40,613 nt of DNA from Dyadobacter jiangsuensis. GTDB taxonomy: Bacteria > Bacteroidota > Bacteroidia > Cytophagales > Spirosomataceae. The position numbers and the translations under genes are program-made. Shown piece by piece: positions 25,440 through 34,672 of the stretch. Location of the stretch: NCBI RefSeq assembly GCF_003014695.1, contig NZ_PYAS01000029.1:1-40613 (forward strand). The letters are read 5' to 3'. The notes beneath the pieces are model-generated. The model searched no databases. It was not told the DNA's origin and saw only the letters and a program-made list of their open reading frames with translations. Position 1 is the first letter of the stretch. Each line of letters starts with the position of its first letter.

Positions 25440-26921
25440 TTACTGGTAACCCGGGTTCTGTTCCAGGTTCTTGTTGGCATCCCGCTGCTGCTGCGGAATA
25501 GGGTACAATACCTGGTGCGGCTGTGCATTCCATCCGCGCGCCTTACCGCCCGAAATGAATTTCTCATGCCTGATCAGGTCTTCGCGCCGCAAGCCTTCGC
25601 TGTAAAATTCGCGGCCCCTTTCGGCCAGCAGAAAATCCCGCAGCGCGGCTTTACCGGTAAAGTCGGCCAATTTTACTTCGGTCGCGGCAGCCCTTTTCCG
25701 CACCTGGTTGACCAGGTCCAATGCCTTCTGGGTCGGGCCATCGATTTCGTTCAGCGCTTCGGCAAGACTCAGCAAAATATCCGCGTACCGTACATACACG
25801 ATATCGTTGCCGTTGTTTTCGCCTACTGCATGCGGATCGGGGACGTATTTGAAACTGCGCACATTATCGAGTGCCTTTCCCGTTGCGTCCTGCAACAGCT
25901 CTACCTGCTTGCCACTCAGATCGGTATAATTGGTTACCAATAGTTTACGTCTCAAATCGCCTTCTTCGAAGGTTTTGTAAAATGACGTATAGGTCCTGAA
26001 CTGTGCTCCGAAATTTACCCAATTCGATTGAATCGGATAGTTGGGGGGAAATGCATGGGGCATGTAGTTGTTCTGGTAGCCCGACTGTGCAATGCAGGGT
26101 GCCCGGTAAATATATTCCTTGTTTGCTTCTCCCTGGACCGAGAACATGGCCGGATAGTCGGCGTAAAGGCTGTAATAGTTCAGGTCGATAACCTTCTGCG
26201 CGGTTTCCGCTACCTTTTGCCAGTTCTTTTCATGCAGGTAAAGTTTTGTAAGAACCCCCAGCGCGGCGCCTTTGCTGGCCCGGCCGATCGGCTCCTCAGC
26301 CACCGGCAGTTTGTCGGCAGCAAATTCCAGGTCGGCGATCAGGTAATTGACAAACACGTCATTCGCCGGCCGCGGGGTCTCTTTTCCGATCCGCTCGATT
26401 TCCTCCGGTGCGGCATTCCGGGGGATCTCGATGATCGGTGTCGGCCCGAAGAGGTTCAGCAGGAAATAGTAGGACGACGCACGAATGAAACGCGCCTCCG
26501 CCCGGGCGAGGTCGACTGTCGCCGGGTCAACGCCCTGTAAGTCACTCGCAACATCTAGTACGGAATTGGCGCTGGCGATCGCCTGGTACATTTTCACCCA
26601 AAAAGAGTTCAGCAATGTTTCATTCGCCGGCCAGTTGAACTGGATGAAAGGCACCGCTTGCGCTTCCAGCCCTCCTCCGGTTTCCCAGGAAACATCCGTA
26701 TTGAATTCATTGAACAGGAAGGTATAGTTCCGGCTGTCGTACGCGATGATACGGGAACGCGCATAAGCGCCGGTGAGCAGCGCATCGAGGCCGGATTTGT
26801 CTTTCAAAAAAGCCGACGGGTCATATTCGGTGTAAACTTTCTCTTTGAGAAAATCTTCGCACGACGTCGCACCGGTCAGCAGGGCAATGGCGAACAGGGT
26901 ATTTTTTATAATTCGTGTCAT
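25440..26921 (-). CDS. SusD/RagB family glycan-binding lipoprotein
   Basis: This is a 493-residue surface lipoprotein with lipobox GATSCEDF (cysteine at residue 21). It is mainly helical, with the SusD features ARAEARFIRASSYYFLLNLF, the TPR-like central helices and the C-terminal DIVYVRYADILLSLAEALNE followed by LAERGREFYSEGLRREDLIR. SusD caps the SusC barrel and binds the polysaccharide at the cell surface. It starts 12 bases after the SusC stop. Length and layout are normal. Confidence 0.95.
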   Translation of the reverse strand: MTRIIKNTLFAIALLTGATSCEDFLKEKVYTEYDPSAFLKDKSGLDALLTGAYARSRIIAYDSRNYTFLFNEFNTDVSWETGGGLEAQAVPFIQFNWPANETLLNSFWVKMYQAIASANSVLDVASDLQGVDPATVDLARAEARFIRASSYYFLLNLFGPTPIIEIPRNAAPEEIERIGKETPRPANDVFVNYLIADLEFAADKLPVAEEPIGRASKGAALGVLTKLYLHEKNWQKVAETAQKVIDLNYYSLYADYPAMFSVQGEANKEYIYRAPCIAQSGYQNNYMPHAFPPNYPIQSNWVNFGAQFRTYTSFYKTFEEGDLRRKLLVTNYTDLSGKQVELLQDATGKALDNVRSFKYVPDPHAVGENNGNDIVYVRYADILLSLAEALNEIDGPTQKALDLVNQVRKRAAATEVKLADFTGKAALRDFLLAERGREFYSEGLRREDLIRHEKFISGGKARGWNAQPHQVLYPIPQQQRDANKNLEQNPGYQ

Positions 26922-26933
26922 CGTTTCGGATCG

Positions 26934-29900
26934 TTAGAAGGTTACATTCACACCCAGCCTGAGCGTTCGGTTGAGCGGATAGTCGTTGTAATTCGCTTTG
27001 GTGACGCCTCCCGTAGCATTAGCGTCCGGATCGAAGCCGATCATTTTCGTGGCGGTAAAAATGTTGTCCATAGCCGCATACACATTCACTTTCGAAATAG
27101 CCGGGTTGGATTTGAGCGGCACATTGTACCCCAGTACTACATTTTTAAGCCTGAAAAACGATGCGTTCTGAACAGTAAGCGAATTAACTATACGCCCGGA
27201 AAAATAGTTGGCGGCATTTACCCCGGAAGGATATTTCGTCGACGGGTTTTCGGGTGTCCAGCGATTCAGGGCTACTTCCGCCAGGCGGTTTCGATATTCG
27301 TTAGTCGGCAGCAGCGTCTCGGCCATATTTCCGTTCAGGGTATGGATACCGCTCACCGCCTGGACGAAAACATCGAGGGTAAAGCCTTTGTAGGCAACAT
27401 GGTTGTTGAGGCCGAACGTCAGTTTCGGAAACGGGTTGCCCAGCACTACCTGATCGTTGGTATTGATCACATTGTCGCCATTCTGGTCACGGAAACGCGG
27501 CTCGCCCGGTTTCGCACCGGGTTGCGCCGACTCTTTTATTTCGGCTTCATTCTGGAAAATGCCGTCGATCTGGTATCCGTAATACGACTGCATGGCGCTT
27601 CCTTTCTGAACAATCATATAGTTGCTGATAAAGCTGCCCAGCGTGCCGGTCAGCACTTGCGGAATGAAGTCGGGGAGCTGGGTCACTTCGTTTTTCAACG
27701 TGGAAACGCTGAGCATCGAAGTCCATTCCAGGCCCTTCCGGCGAATATTGACGCTGTTCAACCCAAAGTCGAACCCGGAATTGCGCACCTGCCCGAAGTT
27801 GACGCGGATGCTGGAATACCCCACCACGGCCGGGAGCGGCTTGTTGAAGAGCTGGTCGTTGGTTTTGCGCACATAATACTCGATGCTGCCGTATATCCGG
27901 TTTCCGAACAGGCCGTAATCCAGCCCGATGTTGTATTCGGAAGTAGTTTCCCAACGCAGGTTTGCATTAGGCAGGCGCGCGGGGATCACTCCCTGGCTGA
28001 TCGAATTACCGAATATCGCCGAGCCTCCCGATACAAGCGTTTGCAGGGTTTCGTAATTCTGAATACCCTGGTTACCAAGCTTTCCGTAGCCTGCACGCAG
28101 TTTCAAGTCGCTGACTGTTCGTGAAAGCCCCCGGAAAAATGCTTCGTCGGACACGCGCCACGCGAGCGCGAGGGAAGGGAAAACTGCATATTTATGATTT
28201 TCTGCAAACCGCGAAGTGCCGTCTACCCGCACCGAGGCCGTTAGCAGGTACCGGTCGTTGATGCTGTAATTGGCACGTCCCAGGATACTGTGCAGCCGGT
28301 TTCTGCTGCGGTCCGAACTGACCGCGTCGCCATTCAGGTTATCCCCGCTTTGCAGCAGGTCCGAGCCCGTCACATCCGACAGGAACCCGCGGTTGGAGGC
28401 CGATAGCCCTGCCGTTCCGAACTGCTCGAACGTCGTCCCGGCCATGAGTCCGAGCTGGTGCGCCTTGCCCAGTTTTTTGTTGTAATTCAATAAAAATTCC
28501 GAAAGCCAGTGGTTTTGCTCCGAGCCGCTCTTCGAACCGATCCCTCCCGACGATTTCCCGTTGATCGTCATGCGGTTATTGTAGTACGACCCTTGTGTAC
28601 TAAGCACATCTCCGCCCACCCGGATCGTCCCGGTGAGATCTTTCGAAAAATGAATATCGGTGGAAAGCGTCCCGTAAAACGCATTTCTGACATCCACCAT
28701 ATCCACGCCATCGATCAGCGCCAGGGGGTTATCTAGTGCGATAAAGTTGTTGAGGTAGTATTTTCCCGACTGATCCAGGCCGGCGGGCAAGGTGGGGTCG
28801 AACTGAATAGCCGTATTGATCGGCCCGGCCGCTTCGTTGGCGGCATTGCTGACGAGAATCTGGTTGTTGACACCCCGCGTGAAGTTCGCATTCAGTTTAA
28901 AATCAATGAAAGACTTGGGCTTAAAGCTGACATTGGTCCTGAGATTGAACTTCTTGAACTGGGATTCCTTCACCAGCCCTTGCTGATTGAAATAGTTCAA
29001 ACCGACATAGTAATTACCTTTCTCGGTGCCGCCCGACATCGATAACTGGTGATTTTGCACCGGTGCGGAATTCCTGAAAATCTCATCCTGCCAATTGGTA
29101 CCGGCCCCTACCCGCGCGATTTCGTCGGCTGAGTAAACCGGCTCCCGTCCAGCAGCCGCACGAAGGTCGTTCAGCAGGTTCATATACTGATTACCATTGA
29201 GGACATCGATCCGTTTGGCCACCGACTGAATGCCGTAATACCCGCTGTAACGCAATTCCGACTTGTCTTTGCCGCCGGTTTTGGTCGTAATGAGGATTAC
29301 CCCGTTCGCAGCCCTTGTGCCGTAGATCGCCGATGCAGAGGCATCTTTCAGTACTTCAATGGATGTAATATCCTCCGGGCTGAGGTCGGCGATGGACACC
29401 GAAGGCAGGCCGTCGATCACATAAAGTACATCGTTGTTCCCGTTGATGGAATTGGCCCCGCGTACCCGCACGCGCGTGGCGCCCCCGGGTGCTGAGCTGG
29501 CCTGGCTGACATTCACACCGGGCGCCCGGCCGTTGATCAGCTGCGCCGCATTCTGATTGGGCCCCTGCGTGAAATTGCCTTCACTCACCGATACGATCGC
29601 CCCGGTGACATCACGCTTCTTCTGAACCCCGTAGCCGACCACCACCAGCTCGTCGAGCGATTTGCTATCGGTCACCAGCTGAATATTGATCGACGTTTGC
29701 GCGCCTACCGTTACCTCCTGCGAGACGTACCCTACAAACGAAAACGACAACACGACCGGTGCTCCGCCTTCTTCAAATGAAATGGTGTACTTGCCGTTAA
29801 TGTCTGTCGAGGTACCCGTTGTTGTTCCCTTCAAAACCACGTTGACGCCCGGGAGGCCCTCGCCTTTTTCGTCTGTCACCTTTCCCGAAACCTCGCGGAG

Positions 29901-30365
29901 CATCACGCTCGCAGCGGCGCTCTTCACAGGGCTGCGTTTCGGAATCGCAGCCCCGGTAGGGCCGGGCTCAGCTTTCCGTTTGATCACGATCGTTTTGTCT
30001 ATCTGGGTGTAAGTGAGCCTGGTGCGATTGAGCAGCCGGTCGAGCACCTGTGTTATCGGCGCCTCTTTGACCGAAATGCTGACATTTCTGTCCAGCTCGG
30101 TCAGGCCGTTGTCATACCAGAAAATAATGCCGGTTTCCCGGGCGATGGAATTCAGTACTTCCTTGATCGGCACGTTACGCTGCGAGAGGGTGACCTTTTG
30201 GGCATTCACCCCCGCGAAGGCGTACACGCAGGAAAAAAACATTAAAAAAAGCATTGGTTTTACCCTCATAAGTAGTTGTCTTTCAAATTCGGGAGTAAGT
30301 TTCAAATTGCGAAAAAGGCCCTGCCTCCCTCGCCGGAAGCACAGAGAATACCTGCAAAATTTCAT
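26934..30365 (-). CDS. SusC/RagA TonB-dependent receptor with N-terminal STN domain
   Basis: This is a receptor of 1143 residues from the ATG at 30365; the frame is open to 30437 but the extra 24 residues look non-coding. Domains in order: a leader with the signal segment PMLFLMFFSCVYAFAGVNAQ, an STN domain (VTLSQRNVPIKEVLNSIARE), a carboxypeptidase-like domain (SGKVTDEKGEGLPGVNVVL), the SusC signature LDELVVVGYGVQKKRDVTGA, a plug and a barrel ending in a terminal phenylalanine. The STN domain contacts the FecR-type anti-sigma factor encoded just upstream and so couples transport to transcription. It imports oligosaccharides released at the surface by the cognate sulfatases and fucosidase. 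Confidence 0.95.
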   Translation of the reverse strand: MKFCRYSLCFRRGRQGLFRNLKLTPEFERQLLMRVKPMLFLMFFSCVYAFAGVNAQKVTLSQRNVPIKEVLNSIARETGIIFWYDNGLTELDRNVSISVKEAPITQVLDRLLNRTRLTYTQIDKTIVIKRKAEPGPTGAAIPKRSPVKSAAASVMLREVSGKVTDEKGEGLPGVNVVLKGTTTGTSTDINGKYTISFEEGGAPVVLSFSFVGYVSQEVTVGAQTSINIQLVTDSKSLDELVVVGYGVQKKRDVTGAIVSVSEGNFTQGPNQNAAQLINGRAPGVNVSQASSAPGGATRVRVRGANSINGNNDVLYVIDGLPSVSIADLSPEDITSIEVLKDASASAIYGTRAANGVILITTKTGGKDKSELRYSGYYGIQSVAKRIDVLNGNQYMNLLNDLRAAAGREPVYSADEIARVGAGTNWQDEIFRNSAPVQNHQLSMSGGTEKGNYYVGLNYFNQQGLVKESQFKKFNLRTNVSFKPKSFIDFKLNANFTRGVNNQILVSNAANEAAGPINTAIQFDPTLPAGLDQSGKYYLNNFIALDNPLALIDGVDMVDVRNAFYGTLSTDIHFSKDLTGTIRVGGDVLSTQGSYYNNRMTINGKSSGGIGSKSGSEQNHWLSEFLLNYNKKLGKAHQLGLMAGTTFEQFGTAGLSASNRGFLSDVTGSDLLQSGDNLNGDAVSSDRSRNRLHSILGRANYSINDRYLLTASVRVDGTSRFAENHKYAVFPSLALAWRVSDEAFFRGLSRTVSDLKLRAGYGKLGNQGIQNYETLQTLVSGGSAIFGNSISQGVIPARLPNANLRWETTSEYNIGLDYGLFGNRIYGSIEYYVRKTNDQLFNKPLPAVVGYSSIRVNFGQVRNSGFDFGLNSVNIRRKGLEWTSMLSVSTLKNEVTQLPDFIPQVLTGTLGSFISNYMIVQKGSAMQSYYGYQIDGIFQNEAEIKESAQPGAKPGEPRFRDQNGDNVINTNDQVVLGNPFPKLTFGLNNHVAYKGFTLDVFVQAVSGIHTLNGNMAETLLPTNEYRNRLAEVALNRWTPENPSTKYPSGVNAANYFSGRIVNSLTVQNASFFRLKNVVLGYNVPLKSNPAISKVNVYAAMDNIFTATKMIGFDPDANATGGVTKANYNDYPLNRTLRLGVNVTF

Positions 30366-30432
30366 AATTTTGTCGGATTGGGGTTGGATAATAAGTTCTC
30401 GATACTTGGTGTTTACACCGGTCTGGCTCCAT

Positions 30433-30451
30433 AACATCCGCTTCGGATGTT
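30433..30451 (-). promoter_or_regulatory. Perfect 8-bp hairpin in the SusC leader
   Basis: AACATCCG and CGGATGTT flank a CTT loop. It lies about 70-85 bases upstream of the SusC start codon, directly next to a second inverted repeat at 30454-30484. No T-run follows on the minus strand. Confidence 0.4.
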
Positions 30452-30453
30452 GG

Positions 30454-30484
30454 AGGCCGTCAGTGTTGGTAGCACTTTCGGCCT
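30454..30484 (+). promoter_or_regulatory. Inverted repeat with flanking T-run between FecR and SusC
   Basis: AGGCCG (30454-30459) pairs with CGGCCT (30479-30484), with an inner AGTG/CACT, and T6 follows on the plus strand. As a terminator it would act on plus-strand transcripts, of which none is evident. It may be a leader structure of the SusC message or block antisense transcription. Confidence 0.35.
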
Positions 30485-30535
30485 TTTTTGGAATTAAAGT
30501 AAGGGTTTAGTTCATAGGCTGGGGTTAGGTGGATA

Positions 30536-31702
30536 TTAAGGCAACACTACAAGTCGCCGGCCTTCCGCGCGGACGTGTATATCATTGATTTCCAATATTT
30601 TTAAAATTTGAGAAAGGGATGAACTTCTCGAGATCCCGCCGTTGAAGCTGCGCTGCGGCACCGGGCCTTCGTAGGCCACCTCGACGTTGTACCAGCGCTC
30701 GATCTGCCGCATGATCGTCGGGATGTCGGCTCCCTGGTAGCGGATGATTCCTTCCTTCCACGAAACGGCCTCCCCGGGGTCCACATCCGACCTGACATGA
30801 TAGCTACCATCGGAGTAAATCGATTCCTGTAACGGCTTCAATATCACCCCCCGAGCTGATCCCGGGCGGCTCACGCTCACGCTGCCTTCGATCAGCGTCG
30901 TACGGATTGCCTTTTCGGCGGCATATGCCATGATGTTGAAATGCGTACCCAGTACCTCCACCGTTTCTCTCCCGCCTACCCTGACCCTAAACGGCACCGA
31001 AGCATTGCCGTTCCTGCTTTTGGCGACCTCAAAATACGCTTCCCCTGAAAGCTCCACCTCGCGCGCCGCGCCCGTAAAGGCAACCGGGAATCTCAAAGAA
31101 GATTCCGAATTGAGCCAGGCTCTGGTACCATCCGCTAACACCACGTGAAACTGCCCTCCCCGAGGCACACGGAGTACATTATACGCAGACGTCTCCGCAC
31201 CGGTTCCTTTGTTTTGGTACACGACCTTATCCTCTTCTTTCGAGAAAACGGCCCCGTCCTGCTCCGTGCGGGTGCCGTCGGCTATCTCTTGCAGCGCCAG
31301 CTCGCTCCCATCGGCCAGTTCCAGGGTAGCCCTGTTGCCGGCAAAGTAAATCTCGCCGGGACTTGTCGCGGCAATTGTTCCCTTGCTGGTACCTTGCTGT
31401 TTCTTCCAATAAAAATACCCTCCTGCCGACAGCAGTACAATGCTCACCGAAGCAGCAACCGCGGCCCTGAACCACAACGGCCTATGGCGGCCTTCATTAC
31501 GGAGCCGGCCGGATATCTGCGCGAATAATCTGTTGCGGTACGCCTCATCGCTATCTCCCCGGTCGCCGGGTATCATCACGCCGTCTCCGCCGGTTTCTGC
31601 GAACCATTCATCATACTCGCGCTGCTCCGCGGGCGTGGCGGTGCCTTCCAGCCACTTTCGGGCCAGTTCAGCGTACTTTTCGGGAACTTCGGGATCTTCC
31701 AT
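30536..31702 (-). CDS. FecR-family anti-sigma factor
   Basis: This is a 388-residue protein. The cytoplasmic N-terminal part (1-85) contains ELARKWLEGTATPAEQREYD and would bind the sigma factor. A single membrane segment follows (AAVAASVSIVLLSAGGYFYW). The periplasmic FecR domain carries NVLRVPRGGQFHVVLADGT and AWLNSESSLRFPVAF. The C-terminal DUF4974 part is GADIPTIMRQIERWYNVEV. Its neighbours are an ECF sigma gene 83 bases upstream and an STN-bearing SusC downstream, a standard trans-envelope signalling set. Length is normal. Confidence 0.95.
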   Translation of the reverse strand: MEDPEVPEKYAELARKWLEGTATPAEQREYDEWFAETGGDGVMIPGDRGDSDEAYRNRLFAQISGRLRNEGRHRPLWFRAAVAASVSIVLLSAGGYFYWKKQQGTSKGTIAATSPGEIYFAGNRATLELADGSELALQEIADGTRTEQDGAVFSKEEDKVVYQNKGTGAETSAYNVLRVPRGGQFHVVLADGTRAWLNSESSLRFPVAFTGAAREVELSGEAYFEVAKSRNGNASVPFRVRVGGRETVEVLGTHFNIMAYAAEKAIRTTLIEGSVSVSRPGSARGVILKPLQESIYSDGSYHVRSDVDPGEAVSWKEGIIRYQGADIPTIMRQIERWYNVEVAYEGPVPQRSFNGGISRSSSLSQILKILEINDIHVRAEGRRLVVLP

Positions 31703-31785
31703 TACATGCCTTTTTTAAACATGTGTCAAAACCCACCGCTACCCCTTAGTCGACCTATACTTTTTTTAGATTTTTTTGAACGCTG

Positions 31786-32343
31786 TCAGAAGAGCGACAA
31801 CAGCAGTCCGTTGATTCCCCGTTTAATGGCTTTGAGCGCCTTGCTGATATGCGCTTCTACCGTCTTTTCGGAAATATTCAATGTTTGGGAAATTTTCCTG
31901 TGCGAGTAGCCCGACTCTCTGCTGAGTTGGTAAACGAGCTGACATTTTTCGGGAAGGCTGGCAACAATGTGTGCCAGGCGGGTTTCCAGCTGCTCGAATT
32001 CAAGTCCGTCATGCGCAGAAAAGTACCCGCTTCCCGAGGCGGCGAGGTTGTCGTCGAGCGTATCCTTTTTCAGGCGGGCAGCGAGCAGCCTGGACACCCT
32101 GTATTTAACCGCGACTGCCAGATAGTGGTTTAGCGATGTAGAGATTTCAAGCACTTCCCGCCGCGACCAGATCGAAACGAAAATCTCCTGTACTACGTCC
32201 TCCGCCTCATCTATATTTCCTAGTTTTTTTGCAGCAACGTACAGTAGTGGTTTCCAGTAGCGATTGAATATTTCACCAAATGCCTGGTTATCACCTTTTT
32301 TCAAAAGGCATAATAAATCTTCGTCGCTGCAACCATCAATCAT
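31786..32343 (-). CDS. ECF RNA polymerase sigma factor, Bacteroidota SusC-linked type
   Basis: This is a 185-residue sigma factor. Region 2 spans about residues 12-80 (FGEIFNRYWKPLLYVAAKKL, then DEAEDVVQEIFVSIW). Region 4 spans about 120-175 (LPEKCQLVYQLSRESGYSHR, then KISQTLNISEKTVEAHISKA). It should direct transcription of the SusC operon when FecR releases it. A -7-like box at 32366-32373 precedes it. It is the first gene of the utilisation locus. Confidence 0.95.
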   Translation of the reverse strand: MIDGCSDEDLLCLLKKGDNQAFGEIFNRYWKPLLYVAAKKLGNIDEAEDVVQEIFVSIWSRREVLEISTSLNHYLAVAVKYRVSRLLAARLKKDTLDDNLAASGSGYFSAHDGLEFEQLETRLAHIVASLPEKCQLVYQLSRESGYSHRKISQTLNISEKTVEAHISKALKAIKRGINGLLLSLF

Positions 32344-32365
32344 GCTTTTATTTGGTAATGAAAGC

Positions 32366-32373
32366 CAAATATA
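32366..32373 (-). promoter_or_regulatory. Putative -7 element of the ECF sigma gene
   Basis: The minus strand reads TATATTTG, an exact TAnnTTTG match, 22 bases upstream of the start codon. No clear -33 partner was found. Confidence 0.45.
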
Positions 32374-32490
32374 AGTCAGAACTTTGTATAACGATGAAAC
32401 ATCAGCTGGTTACCGATGAAATATATAAGCTAGATTGCATTCATCCTATTCTCGTGTATCGTGGAGGAAATCCAGATCTACTTTCAAGAC

Positions 32491-32520
32491 ATAAAAATGG
32501 CCGGAATTTCTTCCGACCAT
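32491..32520 (-). terminator. Rho-independent terminator on the minus strand
   Basis: ATGG-C-CGGAA and TTCCG-A-CCAT (32497-32520) form a 9-bp stem with one mismatch and a TTTC loop. On the minus strand it is followed by TTTTTAT. It would stop transcripts from the integrase side before the utilisation locus. The rest of the 390-base gap 32344-32734 holds the sigma promoter and no gene I can support. Confidence 0.65.
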
Positions 32521-32734
32521 GAAAGGCTCAATCTAGCAACCAATTTCTCATAGAAATCAGGTGGAATCAACCAAGAAATTTCTTGTCCCCTCTTTCTCTC
32601 TCGAACTACGGAAGAATTTCAAGCCCAGACATTGATGAGCCGCCAGAAACTTGTAACCTGAGGGGCTCAAAAATATCAATAAATCTTGGTCAATTCTTGT
32701 TCTTGCCCTGAGCCTTAGCAACCAAATCTCGGTC

Positions 32735-33445
32735 TCACCTCATAACGTGCAATTTTTCCGTCAGCGAGATCATGACTATACTAATTTTCTTGTCAACGAT
32801 TTTTGCATAATACTGGGTAGTTTTAATGTTCTTATGCCCCAGCATTTTCGAGATACTTTCAATGGCCACATCGTTAGCTAACGTGACCGTAGTGGCAAAG
32901 GTATGCTGGGCGAGGTGAAAGGTAATTTCCTTATTTATCCCACAAACATCACCAATCTCTTTTAGGTAGGCGTTCATTTTTTGGTTGCTCAGAACTGAGA
33001 GAACGCGATCGTTTTGACACTTGACGTGCCCCAAATATTTCTTGAGAATCGCTTCTGGTACGGGTAAAAGCGGAATCCTGGACGGAACATCTGTCTTTTG
33101 ACGCTTTATTGTTATCCACCTTCTCCCATCAAAGCCACTGAAAATATGGGAATTCGATAAATTCTTGACGTCGGCATAAGATAACCCGTTATAACAGCAA
33201 AAAAGAAAAATATCCCGAACTATTCTAAGTTTTATTATTTTTTCAATGGTAGGGTTCGTTTCAACGCCATCCCCCGACTCTGCCTTGATCGCTCTGAGAC
33301 GATGCTTTAATTTCTTCACCACAGCCTTGTACTCCGCTTTTCGAAAATTCTGACCCAGAAATTCTGTCTTCTGAGGACGTAGTAGTTTGCCTTTCACAAA
33401 TTGCTTACGAAACATCAGGCAGTACTGCTTGTGCGAGTAGCGCAT
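32735..33445 (-). pseudogene. Tyrosine recombinase catalytic domain, predicted inactive
   Basis: These 236 residues cover the catalytic domain of a Bacteroidota mobile-element integrase: VRDIFLFCCYNGLSYADVKN, then GLSYADV, then EITFHLAQHTFATTVTL, LGHKNIKTTQYYAKI and the nucleophile Y213. The HxxR box reads H177-L-A-Q180. The codon at 32906-32908 is CAG where CGG would give arginine. Serine (S89) stands at the first arginine position, as in IntDOT, so losing the second arginine too should abolish catalysis. The usual arm-binding and SAM-like N-terminal domains (about 170 residues) are missing, and residues 1-65 do not look like them. It is probably a relic of an integrated element. Confidence 0.75.
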
Positions 33446-33774
33446 TCTCGCTGAACCCTTTCATCGAATAATACAGTAGATCAAGCTTGTTGAGCACAAT
33501 ACTTTCTCATTGAAGCCTTACCCTTAGCTCAGAATTTTCCTTGCAACTGAAACAAATCGATCTTTCTTTACGATGACTCAGGAATTTGCGCATATGGCAT
33601 TTCGAAGCCTAGTCTAAGTATATATCATTCTACTATCGATGGCGAAAGCTCGTGACAAGTATAGCAAAGTCTATCAGATCGTAGGAGCGGCACGCCTACA
33701 TCGGACACCTTTTCGTTCTAATATTGACAAACCCACCGCCTTGGCTGGAACCAAGACGATGGATTTGAATTTTC
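33446..33774. other. Gene-poor stretch between integrase relic and fasciclin gene
   Basis: No coding sequence is supported in these 329 bases. A short frame at 33639-33845 on the plus strand overlaps the end of the fasciclin gene and lacks any family pattern. An inverted repeat GTAGG/CCTAC (33681-33685 with 33695-33699) may be part of the 3' end of the fasciclin transcript. Lost N-terminal integrase sequence was looked for on the minus strand but not found. Confidence 0.4.
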
Positions 33775-34329
33775 CTATTTTGGCATCAGAACCGTGTCAA
33801 TTACGTGAATCACCCCGTTTGACTGAAAAACATCAGCAATGGTGACCATTGCTTTGTTGCCTTTGGCGTCGGTCAGAATGATTTTCTTACCCTTTTGCAT
33901 TGCTGTAAGATCTCCACCTGCCACGGTTTTTAACATGGCCTTGCCACCCCCGTCCTTAATAGCCTTCATCAGGTCGGCAGCGCTCATATTGCCGGAAACA
34001 ACGTGGTAGGTCAGAATGCCTGTTAGCATTGCTTTGTTTTCCGGCTTTACCAGCATATCAACAGTTCCCTTCGGCAGTTTATCAAATGCCATATTGGTCG
34101 GAGCGAATACCGTGAATGGACCTGGACTCGATAAGGTTTCGACCAGTCCGGCGGCTTTTACAGCTGCAACCAGTGTTGTGTGATCTTTTGAATTTACGGC
34201 ATTTTCAATGATGTTTTTGGATGGATACATAGGCGCTCCACCGACGGTTACGGTTTTCTCTTGTGCGAACGAATGATTTCCAATCACTAATAAAGTGATC
34301 ATTGCGAGAAAGAAATTTAGCTTTTTCAT
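33775..34329 (-). CDS. Secreted fasciclin (FAS1) domain protein
   Basis: This is a 184-residue protein with a signal peptide (LNFFLAMITLLVIGNHSFAQ). One FAS1 domain follows: NIIENAVNSKDHTTLVAAVK, then GPFTVFAPTNMAFDKLP (H1 motif), then LTGILTYHVVSGNMSAADLM and NGVIHVIDTVLMP (H2 motif). FAS1 domains mediate adhesion or protein-protein contacts at the cell surface. The gene is divergent from the ferritin-like pair. The family is certain, the role is not. Confidence 0.93.
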   Translation of the reverse strand: MKKLNFFLAMITLLVIGNHSFAQEKTVTVGGAPMYPSKNIIENAVNSKDHTTLVAAVKAAGLVETLSSPGPFTVFAPTNMAFDKLPKGTVDMLVKPENKAMLTGILTYHVVSGNMSAADLMKAIKDGGGKAMLKTVAGGDLTAMQKGKKIILTDAKGNKAMVTIADVFQSNGVIHVIDTVLMPK

Positions 34330-34672
34330 TGTGTAAGTCAGCTTGAAAAGTGAACAGTTAAGTGTGTGTGTGATCGATCAACACGACCAATCTACGTCCG
34401 CCAATCTGCTCCTGGATCATTCTGCAACAATATTGAGGCTAAACGCAGCCAGATTTTACACACAAATAACTAATTATTAGACAGTTAAATCTCATCAAAT
34501 CGTATACTCATACGTCAATAACGTATAGTACATATGGACAAAATCAAGATTCACTTGGAAAAAATATTTTTTGGGGGTCTTCGATCTTATTCTGTAAAGC
34601 CCGCGTAAGTCTCCCCGAAACTCATTCAAAATGAAAGGGAAATAAGCTCATTAACTTTTACTTACGAAGATC
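34330..34672. promoter_or_regulatory. Divergent intergenic region with CGTAT repeats
   Basis: This AT-rich region of 343 bases lies between the divergent fasciclin and ferritin-like genes. It contains an inverted repeat CGTAT-ACTC-ATACG (34501-34514) and a further CGTATA at 34522, which may be an operator. A run TATTTTTTG at 34565-34573 is one base longer than a -7 box. No gene is seen. Confidence 0.35.

Noticed and set aside
26658..28124. Long plus-strand frame of 488 codons opposite SusC/SusD
   Set aside because: It overlaps two confident genes on the other strand and lacks any recognisable motif.
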